A stretch of DNA of 64,000 bases. Source: Intestinibacillus sp. Marseille-P6563. GTDB lineage: Bacteria > Bacillota > Clostridia > Oscillospirales > Butyricicoccaceae. Made by a program: the position numbers and the translations under genes. The notes below the pieces were generated by a model. It was not told where the DNA came from, searched no databases, and saw only the letters and a list, made by a program, of their open reading frames with translations. The stretch lies in NCBI RefSeq assembly GCF_900604335.1, contig NZ_UWOD01000003.1, forward strand, positions 19,440 through 83,439, given 5' to 3'. The stretch's first letter is position 1. Every line of letters starts with the position of its first letter. This document shows, in pieces, positions 16,912 through 26,247 of the stretch.

Positions 16912-17328
16912 ATGGCTAGAAAACGTTCCAGTTCCTTTGGAGCGGATGAGGGATTATTCGACAACTTTAGTTCCCAGCCCACACAACAAGTACAAGATCA
17001 GCCTCATACACACGAGGTACACGAAGCATATGAAGTGGCGGGAAAAGATATTGTACCTCCTGTGCATATGGCACAAGAAGTACACCAAGTAAAAAAGAGG
17101 CTGCCCGGACGGAAGCTGGGCAGCACCCAGGGCAAGAAGGGGCAAAAGCTGCCCCGCATCAACGTGGCGTTCTCAGATGAGAATCATGCGTATCTTACAT
17201 ATATAAGTCGTCGTCGCGGCCTTTCGGCAACGGCATATGTCAACCTTCTTATCGAGGAAGATCGTAGGAAAAAGGATAACGCTGAAATATGGAGTCAATA
17301 TCTCAGGAGTGAATATTTCATATTGTAG
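16912..17328 (+). CDS. ribbon-helix-helix ParB-like partner
   Basis: The C-terminal half (about residues 77-115, PRINVAFSDENHAYLTYISR then GLSATAYVNLLIEED) fits a ribbon-helix-helix DNA-binding domain. The N-terminal ~70 residues are low complexity (QQVQDQPHTHEVHEAYEV) because the 9-bp iteron motif is translated in frame there. The position directly after parA suggests the centromere-binding protein, like omega or ParR-type RHH proteins. It ends just before a degenerate region, so a slightly shortened C-terminus is possible. Confidence 0.7.
   Translation: MARKRSSSFGADEGLFDNFSSQPTQQVQDQPHTHEVHEAYEVAGKDIVPPVHMAQEVHQVKKRLPGRKLGSTQGKKGQKLPRINVAFSDENHAYLTYISRRRGLSATAYVNLLIEEDRRKKDNAEIWSQYLRSEYFIL
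16987..17093 (+). repeat. iterons inside the RHH coding sequence
   Basis: CAAGTACAA (16987), GAGGTACAC, GAAGCATAT, GAAGTGGCG (17014-17040), then GAAGTACAC, CAAGTAAAA (17076-17093). All are in the same codon phase, coding for E/Q-V-Q/H type residues. Confidence 0.6.
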
Positions 17329-17339
17329 ATAATGTCGAA

Positions 17340-17531
17340 GTGGTTTTCAAATCTGTTTTCAATCCAGCAACAGAAACTGTAACGATGTATCGAAAACCTT
17401 CCGGCTCTCCAGATTCTGAATATGTCCTTTATTATGAAACCCCAGAACCTTCTACTTCTGTAACTCCAAGAAAATGGATGACCGATTATCGGCACGTAAC
17501 TGAACAAGTTTGTAAACCTGTTTCAGCTTGA
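17340..17531 (+). CDS. small hypothetical frame
   Basis: 63 codons from GTG 17340; the frame is open upstream to about 17312, close to an AGGAG. The product has an ordinary composition (VFNPATETVTMYRKPSG) but no known domain. It ends where the next iteron block starts. It may be a remnant of a gene fused or cut next to the RHH gene. Confidence 0.25.
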   Translation: MVFKSVFNPATETVTMYRKPSGSPDSEYVLYYETPEPSTSVTPRKWMTDYRHVTEQVCKPVSA

Positions 17532-17601
17532 TGTACACGAAGTACAGGACACACATGATGTACAACAGGTATAACAGGTATAACAGACACAAGATGCAGC
17601 A
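17530..17601 (+). repeat. 9-bp iteron cluster, eight units
   Basis: GATGTACAC, GAAGTACAG, GACACACAT, GATGTACAA, CAGGTATAA (twice), CAGACACAA, GATGCAGCA, each exactly 9 bp. It is followed by AGGGAGATTG and then the promoter of small RNA unit 1. Confidence 0.8.
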
Positions 17602-17657
17602 GGGAGATTGTAATCCTCATAAAGATCCCGCATGAATCTTTCGCCATGTGACTATAC

Positions 17658-17762
17658 TTGTACTAGCCGCTGATTCATGCTATTATATCAGTAGGCAAAA
17701 CGATAGTAGTGTCCTTGTTGGCACGCAAAAACCCCTGGTGTAGCCGCACCAGGGGTTTTCTA
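17658..17762 (+). ncRNA. small RNA unit 1 with promoter (orphan antitoxin-like)
   Basis: TTGTAC (17658-17663), 17 bp, TATTAT (17681-17686); the transcript would start near 17693. It has the conserved GTAGGCAAAACGAT segment, an imperfect GTGTCC/GGCAC hairpin and a terminator with arms 17732-17740 and 17747-17755. No toxin frame follows, so it is an orphan copy. Confidence 0.65.
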
Positions 17763-17808
17763 TTCCGTTTTGGGTAAGTAGCTCCGCGCAGCCGAGAAAC
17801 AGAAACAC

Positions 17809-17862
17809 GAAGTACAAGACACACACGATGTACAACAAGTACAATATGTACAAGATGCGGTA
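17809..17862 (+). repeat. 9-bp iteron cluster, six units
   Basis: GAAGTACAA, GACACACAC, GATGTACAA, CAAGTACAA, TATGTACAA, GATGCGGTA. It is preceded by a fragment (17778-17808) matching the 3' coding end of the fic genes at 29 and 40 kb. Confidence 0.8.
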
Positions 17863-17918
17863 GGGAGATTGTAATCCTCATAAAGATCCCGCATAAATCT
17901 TTCGCCATAAGGCTATAC

Positions 17919-18022
17919 TTGCAATAGCCACTGATCTATGCTATTATATCAGTAGGCAAAATGATGAGAGTGTCCATAGGGCACAAAAACCCCCAGTGGT
18001 GCAACACTGGGGGTTTTCTATT
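17919..18022 (+). ncRNA. type I antitoxin-like RNA, unit 2 (with toxin)
   Basis: TTGCAA (17919-17924), 17 bp, TATTAT (17942-17947). The RNA holds ATGATGAGAG, hairpin GTGTCCATAGGGCAC (17970-17984) and terminator arms 17990-17998 / 18005-18013. It converges on the minus-strand peptide gene at 18064-18150. Its 5' part repeats the plus-strand sequence at 18130-18156, so it can pair with the toxin start region, as RNAII does at Fst/par loci. Confidence 0.7.
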
Positions 18023-18063
18023 CCGTTTGGGGTGGGTGGCTTAGGCCCAAGGCTGGCTACCAA

Positions 18064-18150
18064 CTATTCTTCTCCATCCAGCCATTTGCAAATGTAATAG
18101 GCGATTATACTTGCCGCAACAGAGAGAAAAAATGATGAGAATATATCCAT
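18064..18150 (-). CDS. 28-aa hydrophobic peptide, probable type I toxin
   Basis: The peptide begins MDIFSSFF, continues as a single membrane helix and ends YYICKWLDGEE. This is the layout of small type I toxins of Firmicutes: short N-terminus, one helix, charged tail. AGGGGG lies eight bases before the ATG. A dedicated promoter is at 18198-18226. The antisense small RNA converges from 17.95 kb, and its terminator region overlaps the toxin message downstream. Membrane damage as the mode of action is inferred from similar families. Too short for standard gene callers. Confidence 0.7.
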   Translation of the reverse strand: MDIFSSFFLSVAASIIAYYICKWLDGEE

Positions 18151-18197
18151 AGAGCACACCCCCTTCCTCTACCTGGTGTGGGGGCGGTAGCTCATTT

Positions 18198-18226
18198 AGT
18201 ATAACAAGAAAGCTATTACTGTGCAA
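18198..18226 (-). promoter_or_regulatory. promoter of the 28-aa toxin gene
   Basis: Minus strand TTGCAC (18221-18226), 17 bp, TATACT (18198-18203). The leader (about 18151-18191) is C/G-rich and can pair GGGTG with CACCC around the ribosome binding site. Confidence 0.6.
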
Positions 18227-18299
18227 CTATGCGCCTTCACTGTTGGAATTGCAATCGCGGATGAGCGAGCAGCTCTGCGCAGCCGAGAACCAGAAACAT

Positions 18300-18344
18300 G
18301 AAGCACAAGACCCACATGATGTACAATAGGTACAAGATGCAACA
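18300..18344 (+). repeat. 9-bp iteron cluster, five units
   Basis: GAAGCACAA, GACCCACAT, GATGTACAA, TAGGTACAA, GATGCAACA. The preceding bases (18258-18299) again match the 3' end of the fic genes (ATGAGCGAGCAGCTC). Confidence 0.75.
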
Positions 18345-18371
18345 GGGAGGTTGTAATCCTCATAACTATAC

Positions 18372-18476
18372 TTGAAACAGTCAATAATCTGTGCTATTCT
18401 ATCAGTAGGCAAAACGATGAGAGTATCCATAGGATACAAAACCCCCGGAGGTCGCAACTCCGGGGGTTCTCTATTC
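18372..18476 (+). ncRNA. small RNA unit 3 with promoter (orphan antitoxin-like)
   Basis: TTGAAA (18372-18377), 17 bp, TATTCT (18395-18400). It has the perfect hairpin GTATCCATAGGATAC (18423-18437) and a terminator (arms 18442-18450, 18458-18466). Compared with unit 2 the hairpin changes on both strands (GTGTCC/GGGCAC to GTATCC/GGATAC), a compensatory change. No toxin is next to it. Confidence 0.65.
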
Positions 18477-18519
18477 CGTTTTGGGTGAGCAGCTCCGCGC
18501 GGCCGAGAAACAGAAACAC

Positions 18520-18573
18520 GAAGTACAGGACACACATGATGTACAACAGGTACAACAGACACAGGATGTAGCA
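18520..18573 (+). repeat. 9-bp iteron cluster before the stalk-protein gene
   Basis: GAAGTACAG, GACACACAT, GATGTACAA, CAGGTACAA, CAGACACAG, GATGTAGCA. The block and its left flank equal the 3' end of the fic genes, here without the rest of fic. Confidence 0.8.
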
Positions 18574-18587
18574 GGGAGGGACATCAG

Positions 18588-19562
18588 ATGAAAAAGGGAA
18601 AACTGATTGTAAGCACAGCGCTGGCATTTGCCCTGGCGGCCGGGATGGCGGCCGGAGCCGTCGATCAGACCGCGAAAGCGACCACCAGCAAAGTGTTGGT
18701 GGACGGCAAGGAGATTTCCTTCACGGCCTACGAGATCAATGACTACAACTATTTCAAGCTGCGCGATATCGCAGCGGCAGTAAACGGCTCTGCCAAGCAG
18801 TTTGCAGTCGGCTGGGATGCAGCAGCGAATGCGATCAGCCTGACCAGCAGCACAGCTTATACGCCCGCAGGCGGCGAACTGGAACCGCCGGCAAGCATGG
18901 AGAATGCAGCGGCCAAGGAAACCAACAGCGCGGTTTCCCTGGATGGCGCGGCACAGGACTTCGACGCCTACGAGATCAACGACTATAACTATTTCAAGCT
19001 GCGTGACGTATGTGCAGCCCTGGATATCGAGGTCGGCTGGGATGCGGCAACGCAGACGATCACCCTGACAACCACCGGCGCAGCCGAGGACGAAGGGGAG
19101 CAGCCGACAGAGGAACCCCCGGTTTTGGAACCGACCGCTAGTGGCCACATTCTTAGCCCCGCCATTGACCAGCCGATCGTGCGGCCAGAGGGCGAGAATG
19201 TTCAGGATGTGAAGGTTTACGGAAAAGTCTATAAGGGTATGACTCTGATTGCAGGTGCACAGTTAGAGTTCTACGCAGATAAGGAAGCTACTCAGCTTAT
19301 CGGCACGGCTACGAGCGATGAGAATGGGGAGTATGAGCTGATGCTCCCATTAGACATGACGCTTGATCCGTTTCATATCGGAAAATATAAAGGTCAAATC
19401 TGGGTGGAAGCCTATTGGGTAGATGCCCAAGGAAATAAGTATTCAAATGTTGCAAATGCTGCGAAATATAGCTCATTAGGAACTTTCTACGAGTCCAGTA
19501 TTGAAGCCCGTGGTGGTATTGCAAGTTCAGTTTGGTTGTTGAGCAGCCCCACCAACTGGTAA
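18588..19562 (+). CDS. exported stalk-domain protein (copy 1)
   Basis: A 324-residue secreted protein with a clear signal peptide (MKKGKLIVSTALAFALAAGM, cleavage near AKA). Two repeats follow, of the copper-amine-oxidase-N/stalk type (FTAYEINDYNYFKLRDIAAA, about residues 45-90; and FDAYEINDYNYFKLRDVCAA, about 125-165). After a Glu/Pro linker there is a C-terminal beta domain with a carboxypeptidase-regulatory-like DENGEYELMLP. Two close paralogs are at 29.8 and 41.0 kb, where the gene overlaps a fic stop; here fic is missing. GGGAGGG is well placed. It is likely cell-wall or matrix associated; ligand unknown. Confidence 0.75.
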   Translation: MKKGKLIVSTALAFALAAGMAAGAVDQTAKATTSKVLVDGKEISFTAYEINDYNYFKLRDIAAAVNGSAKQFAVGWDAAANAISLTSSTAYTPAGGELEPPASMENAAAKETNSAVSLDGAAQDFDAYEINDYNYFKLRDVCAALDIEVGWDAATQTITLTTTGAAEDEGEQPTEEPPVLEPTASGHILSPAIDQPIVRPEGENVQDVKVYGKVYKGMTLIAGAQLEFYADKEATQLIGTATSDENGEYELMLPLDMTLDPFHIGKYKGQIWVEAYWVDAQGNKYSNVANAAKYSSLGTFYESSIEARGGIASSVWLLSSPTNW

Positions 19563-19576
19563 GCACAAGTAAAAGC

Positions 19577-19661
19577 AAACGCCGACATGAATTTCATGTC
19601 GGCGTTTTTATATCGATCAGAAAAGCAGGAGCCGACACGAAACTGTGTCGGCTCTTTTTGT
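19577..19661 (+). terminator. two tandem terminator hairpins
   Basis: The first has 15-bp arms (19577-19591, 19593-19607). The second is GAGCCGACAC/GTGTCGGCTC (19629-19638, 19645-19654) followed by five T. The same pair follows both stalk-gene paralogs. Confidence 0.8.
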
Positions 19662-19692
19662 TTTCATGCCTTGATGAGTAGGCTGACCTTTC

Positions 19693-19953
19693 TCAATCGT
19701 CATAGTGGCCCAGGCAGGAAATAATATAAATCACCTCGCCCTGCTCATAGTAAACAATGCGATTGGTTTCATCAATGCGGCGGCTCCACCAGCCGCTCAG
19801 GTTGCCCCGCAGCGGCTCCGGCTTGCCGATCCCCTGATAGGGGCTTCTCTGAATATCCTTTATCAGCGCGTTGATCCGTTTCAGTGTCTTTTTATCTTGT
19901 GTCTGCCAATACAGATAGTCACTCCATGCCCGATCCTCCCATAACAGCTTCAT
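19693..19953 (-). CDS. yoeB: YoeB-family mRNA interferase toxin
   Basis: 86 residues with the whole YoeB active-site set at the same numbering as E. coli YoeB: Glu46, Arg65, His83, Tyr84 (ending CLGHYDD). YoeB binds the ribosome and cuts mRNA during translation. It overlaps the antitoxin stop by one base (TGATG), the standard antitoxin-first operon. All key residues are intact, so it is probably active. Confidence 0.93.
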   Translation of the reverse strand: MKLLWEDRAWSDYLYWQTQDKKTLKRINALIKDIQRSPYQGIGKPEPLRGNLSGWWSRRIDETNRIVYYEQGEVIYIISCLGHYDD

Positions 19954-20219
19954 CAGTCCACCTCGGTCAAGTCATGCTCGGCAAAATGGGCCTTGCCAGC
20001 CTTCACATCTCGCATGATGCTCTCCAAATGCCGGAGATTACTTTCCGAATAAAATGGATCGGCTGTCACCTCAAAGGGAATTCTCTTTTCACGTGTTACT
20101 TTTGTTGCAAAAATCGTGAAAGCAGTAGTCATGGAAAGTCCCATAGCCGAACAAACGTCTTCCATAGATTTTTTCAGTTCAGCGTCCATACGGAAATTTA
20201 CATTTACAGTTTGTGCCAT
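19953..20219 (-). CDS. relB: RelB/DinJ-family antitoxin
   Basis: I start at ATG 20219, just after AAAGGAGAG. The 88-residue protein has an N-terminal ribbon-helix-helix (VNVNFRMDAELKKSMEDVC, then LGLS-like MGLSMTTAFTIFATK) and an acidic C-terminal toxin-wrapping segment. It should neutralise YoeB and repress the operon. Confidence 0.88.
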   Translation of the reverse strand: MAQTVNVNFRMDAELKKSMEDVCSAMGLSMTTAFTIFATKVTREKRIPFEVTADPFYSESNLRHLESIMRDVKAGKAHFAEHDLTEVD

Positions 20220-20297
20220 GATTAACACTCTCCTTTCTGTATATATTATAGCATATTGTAATGAAAAAAACAACATTCTTCATTACAAATTCAAGCA

Positions 20298-23200
20298 GAA
20301 GATAATCAGAAGCGGTATTCGCTTTTGTTGAGATAGATATTTTGTAAAAAGGAGTGAGGTCCTAATGAAAATACCATGGCGATGGAAAGAAACGCTAAAA
20401 CAAAATGTCGCACGCTTTCTGGTCGCCTGTATGATTGTGACCCTTATCCCGACTTCGGTCATCACAATGGCATCTGCCGCTCAGGTCGTTGTCAAGGATG
20501 AGGAAGAACTTCGTGAGGCATACGAAACTGTCAGCAATGGCGATATCATTCGTTTATCGAATGATATTCAACTTAGCGAACCGCTGCAATGGGATCGGGA
20601 TATCAGTATCACCATTGATGGCAGTGAGAATCTGTATAGCATTCTACCGGCTGCTGATTTTCCCACGGCACCGTATGAACAGCAGTTTTTAATCAATATC
20701 ACAAAAACTGATGTTCATTTTTATCACATCATTATAAATGGTGACGATCGAGTGGGCGGCATCAATATCTATAATGACTGCTCACAGGAACAGAATTACC
20801 ACTTCGACGCGATGACAGTCAAAAATACTAATCGCGGTGCAGGCAATGGCAGTGGCATTTCCATTTCTTCGTACAGCGACAGTGTGCCGGTGACCAATGG
20901 TTTTACGGGCGTGAACTCCACCCGCGTAACTATTGATAATGGAACAATTTTCACCAATAACTATCTCGCTCCTGATGATAGCAGCAGTTTTGGCGCGGCG
21001 TTGTATACACGTGGTAATATCCTGGTCAACATCGATGATGCAACCTTCAGTAAAAATACAGCGTGCTCAGGCGGCGCGATCAGCCAGACCTATTCGTACA
21101 TCACGATGACCAGCCAAACGGTGTTCACCGAAAACCATGCCGGGCAGCGCGGCGGCGCGATCATCTGTAATGGCCCTCTGTTGATGGACGGCACGCAGAT
21201 CTCTGGCAATACATCCGACCAGTTCGGCGGCGCGATCTTTGTTGCGGCGCATACGGGCAACCATGGTCAGGTGATCATGAAGAACGGCGCGTCGATCACG
21301 GGCAATACCGCGAACAGCGCGGGCGGCGGTATGTACATTTCGGACGAAGCCGAGGTTTATCTGGATGAAGCATCGAACGGCCAGCCGATTTCTGTCACAA
21401 ATAACCGTGTGCCCAGTGCAGGCGGGGCAGACAATGAGAAGAACAATATCTTTGTTGCGGCAGTTGGCGCAAAGCTGTATGTGGCGTCGGCGCATACAAA
21501 GGGCGAGATCGGCGTTTCCACGCAGAACCCGTATAAGAGCGAAGATCTTGTCTGGTCTACCACGACAGAAGCACTGAACACAACTCCGAACGGCTCTGCC
21601 AAGGGTCTGAATGGCTGTTTGCAGCGCATGGGTGTGGCTACCTATCAGCCGTACAGTATCCAGACCAATTTCACGGAAGATCAGTATGCCCTGTTCGTTT
21701 ATGACAGTGAAGTGTATCAGCTCGTGAAATCCACGACCGGCAACGACGCAATCATGCTGACCTACGGCGAAGCAGCGATTGTTTTCGATCTCAATCTGCC
21801 CGGTCAACCGGCTGAGGTCGTTGAAAAAGTTGCAGCCGGATCGGTAATTAAGGTGCCGGATGTACAAGATCAGACGGTCGGAAATACCAAATTCACCTTC
21901 CTGGGCTGGTATACGGAAGCGGAAGGCGGCCAGAAGGTTACAACGGTAACGGGCCAAGAGGCCGGAGTTGTCGTGTACTATGCGCACTGGAAGGTAGAAA
22001 GCGCCGGTGGTGGCAGCGGCGGTGGCAGCATTGGTACAGGCTCGCTGCGTATCGTGTATTTCGACCAGAATACTGGCAGCGGTGGTTTGACATCCGCTTA
22101 TATCCTTGCCGGTGACTTTACGATTACCATCTATGACGATGAAGGTAATTCGGAAGAAAAGACGGTCACACTGCCGTTTGCATGGCCGGAAGACCCGGCG
22201 CGCAAGGGGTATGACTTCAAGGGCTGGGGTGATACGCCGGATGCGACTACACCGGTCAACACCAATGTTATCCCGGATAATGGCGAAACCCTGTTTGCGA
22301 TCTGGGAGGCGCATACTCATACGCTGACCTGGGACGCCAATGGCGGCCAGGGCGGAACGACAACAACGCAGAAGTACGACGAATTGATCGTACCGCCTGC
22401 CCAGGAGCCGACACGCGAAGGTTACACCTTTGGCGGCTGGTATATTGACCAGAAATGTACCGTGCCGATGTCCGGCGATATGACTGTAACCGGCGACCAG
22501 ACATTCTATGCGTCCTGGTTGTCCGAAAAGGTTATCGTTACTTACTATGACAGCCGGGAAGGGACCTCCGTTGTCGGTACACAGGAATACAACTATGGCG
22601 ATGTACTGAATCCGTTAGGACCGATCACCAATACGTCCGGACAGACCTTTGTACGGTGGGAAACAGAGGATGGCCAGGAGGCAACCGGCATTGGAGAACT
22701 GAACAATGCAGTTTTGACCTACCACAAGGGCAATAATGGTGATGATGTATCGTCGGCAGATGGATATTGGGTGCTGGATCTCTATGCAGTATGGGCCGAA
22801 GAAACCACCGACTATATTGCAACGATCAAGTGGAATGACCTCCAAAATAACGATGGATGCCGCCCGCAGTCGGTCAAGCTGGGGCTGATTAGTTCGGTCA
22901 ATAATCGTTTGGTGGGCGAAGCCACGGTCCCGGATGATGGCACAGATGTACAGACGTATACGTTCACTGATCTGCCTATCACGACCGCAGATACGTCTGT
23001 TGAAAAGATCACATACAGCGTATTCCTGTTGGGATATACGGACGCAGATGGCACATACCGTGAGATCAAGGATACCGCAGCATCTTCCGGTGAGATCATC
23101 GGTTCGACCTCATCGAATTATGATGATGCTGTATTTACGACATATCGCTATGCCATCAATAACTATACCACCGGTGCGACGGCAGCCGAGTATTCCGGCT

Positions 23201-26200
23201 CCATCTTCCTGGATCACGATCTCATCACCACCGGCGATGATATTCAGTTCAGCATCCAGTGGGAAGATGAAAGCGATAACGACGGTAAGCGTCCGGGAGC
23301 TGTCACGCTGGTTTTGTACGCGGATGAAATCAAGGTAAAGGATAATCCGCTGCACAATTCGGACACAGGTGTTGTTAGTGCATCGACCTCGAATTGCAAG
23401 GTTTCTGACGATGGCAATGTGTGGACGTATACATTTGAGGACTTCCAGAAATATAATGCTGGACAGGCAATCAACTATACCGTCGCAGTTACCAATCCGG
23501 ACGAAACCACGAAATTCGACCTGAACGATTACTCTACGACGTATCTGAACAGCAAAAACGATGCAGTAGGCGATGCAAATGGCGCGATTATTTCCCGTGC
23601 AATCGAGTTAACGGATAAGACTGTAACGATTACATGGGATGATGAATCGAACCGTGATGGCATCCGCCCGGAAAATGTAGTCGTTACCCTATCGGCCTAC
23701 CAGTGGAATAACAAAACATACCGCTGGGAAGAAATCATGGTTGATACCGCCGATGTAACGGGAGCCGATGATGAGGACACTTGGAGCTATACCTTTGAAG
23801 ATGTAAAAAAATTCAATGGTGGCCAGGAGATTATCTATAAAGCGGCTATTACATCGGATCTCAATGCTCATATCCCGGTTGGTGCGAATCGCTACACGGC
23901 AGTGGCAAATGAGCTGGACATTGTAGTTTCCCATGATTGCAATGTAAAAAATGTGCCCGTTACCATTGAATGGGATGATGCGCAGAACACGGATAATATT
24001 CGTCCGTCCACAATTATTGTGCAGCTATACGCTGATGGCGTGCCTTTGGAGGGTGCCGCATATGCTCACCTTTTAAGTGGCAATCTGACAGCCGATACAT
24101 GGGAGTACACGTTTGAGAATTTGCCTGTAAACCGTGCCGGTGAAGAAGGGCAGGAAATCGTGTATACCATTGCTGCTGAAGAAGCGGTTGAGGATTCTCT
24201 GTACGGGACATATATCTCCACTGCAAACGGCGAAGAAGAAGAAATTGTCCGTTACACGGCCAGCTACATGAGCGCAGCCGGAGAAACTACGGATGATCTC
24301 ACCGAATCGGCGTATCCCTATGTGAAATTAACCCATGGAACGGATCAAGGTACGGTCAATCTGTATGCCAGCTGGCATGATGACCAGAACCGCGACGGTA
24401 AGCGACCGAGCAGCATTCAAGTGGATCTGTACAAGCAGGTCGGCAGCGAAAAGACATTTATCCAGACCTACACGGTAACAGCTGGGCGGGATAATTCGTG
24501 GACATACACGGTAAAGGGCTTGCCGCTGAACGAAGATGGCCAGAAAATTACCTATCTTGTTGATGTCAACGAGGATTTCCGTCAGCAGCTTGAAAAGAGT
24601 GGCTATACCTGTTCGATGGAAGGTAACACGGTCCATCTGTACTATACGCCGTCTGTGGGCTATGTTACTGGTCATATCAACTGGAACGATAATGGCAACA
24701 ATGACAACCTGCGGCCGGACAGCGTAACTGCTACTCTGTATGCGAACGGCAAATCCACCGGGCAGACGCTTGAGCTGAACGCAGATAATGACTGGACGCA
24801 GACCTGGAAGGACGTTGATAGCTACTACAACAACAACGGTACCACCGGCACACCGGTCGTCTACACGATTGTTGTTGATGTGCCGGACGGCTACACGGTC
24901 AGCTATACGCCAGAGAGCACCACGACGGTCGATCCGCAGACCATCAACATTGACCTTGCTCATGGAGTAGATCAGCAGGCCCTGGAAGGCGCGATTTACT
25001 GGAATGATAGTGGCAATCAGGATGGCAAGCGACCGGATAGCGTAAATGTTCAGCTTTATGCGAATGGCGAAAAGGTTGTAGGAAAGACTGCTGATGTCAC
25101 CGGCGAAGGAGATATCTGGACAGTCAATTTCTCCGGCCTTGACAAGTATCAGGATGGCGAGCTGATCGACTATACCATTCGGCTTAACGACGATACCGGT
25201 CGGACCTATGAGGCGTTGACCGCGGGCATGAATTTGTATTTGTCGTATAACGCAGCCGTTGCCGACATTGAAGTATCCTTCCGCTTTGACGATCGCAACA
25301 ATGCGGACGGTGTGCGGCCGGATGCTCTGTATCTCAATCTTACCGCAGATGGCATGCCAATCGATGAGGCAGACTACAAGCGCACGGTTAATTTTGATAC
25401 GGATGGCATGACGTGGACGTTTAGCGACCTTCCGGTCTACTCGACCAATGGCACAAAGATTGCCTATAACGCAGAGGTTGAGCTGTCTGCTGATTATGGT
25501 GCGACAGATTACACGGTAAAAACGTCGCGGGATGTTGAGCTTTCGGAAACGAATAGCAATAACAACCAGATTATTATTACCCTTTCCCGTAGCAGCAATA
25601 CCGACACGGAAACGGGCCATATCTATTGGTTTGACGCGAACAATCAGCGTGGCAACCGCCCGGACAGCCTGACTGTTGTTGTCCGTAGCGATGCCAGCAC
25701 AGCGGTTGTCGGCACCTACACGATCAATAGCAAGACCGGCAAAGTGACGGATGCAAAGAGTAATGAAGTTGGCAGCGTAACAGTTTCCGAATGGGGTTCG
25801 GACGGCTCATCCTGCTGGACGTACACCATTGATGGTTTGACGCAGAATGCTGTTTATGACGGCGTATCGAGTGAGATTTTCTACACCGCAACGGCCAATA
25901 CTACCGGTGTTACGTCGTGGTATACGGTTTCCGATGGTATCAGCCTTGATATTGCGCTGACTCATAAAAACTATTTGGACGATGTGGGCTCCAGCATGCA
26001 GGATTTCTCCATTACGCTGAGCTGGTTGGATAACAACAATGCCTGGAACTACCGCCCGAATACGACCGGCGTGGATATCACATTGCTGGCCAACGGCACT
26101 GAATACGACAGTATCCATTTAACGCAGACCGCTGTGGCCAGCGGCAATGATAATGCGTGGGAATACACGTTCAACGATCTCCCGACCTACCTCAACGGGA

Positions 26201-26247
26201 ATGCTGTTGTATGGACGGCACAGATCAATGACATTGCCAAGTACACG
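20298..26247 (+). repeat. 5.95-kb duplicated segment (surface gene copy A)
   Basis: Matches 42784-48733 at constant offset 22486. The first ~1.7 kb shows scattered substitutions, whereas the rest is almost identical. The right end is the 7-base GTACACG shared with the cassette edge. Confidence 0.9.

Noticed and set aside
17954..18052. Short frames MRVSIGYK/MRVSIGHK inside the small RNAs
   Set aside because: The initiation codon lies within the conserved hairpin region, no ribosome site is present, and frames diverge after the terminator between units; RNA structure explains the conservation better.
13655..18573. CRISPR-like array
   Set aside because: Repeats are 9 bp without unique spacers, partly inside coding frames, and no cas genes are present; they are iterons.
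18588..19562. Copper amine oxidase enzyme
   Set aside because: Only the small N-terminal stalk-type repeats are present, no catalytic domain.
24328..25620. 430-aa minus-strand frame opposite the surface gene (again at 46814-48106)
   Set aside because: Shadow of the repetitive plus-strand coding sequence; Arg/Ile-rich nonsense with no ribosome site or domain.
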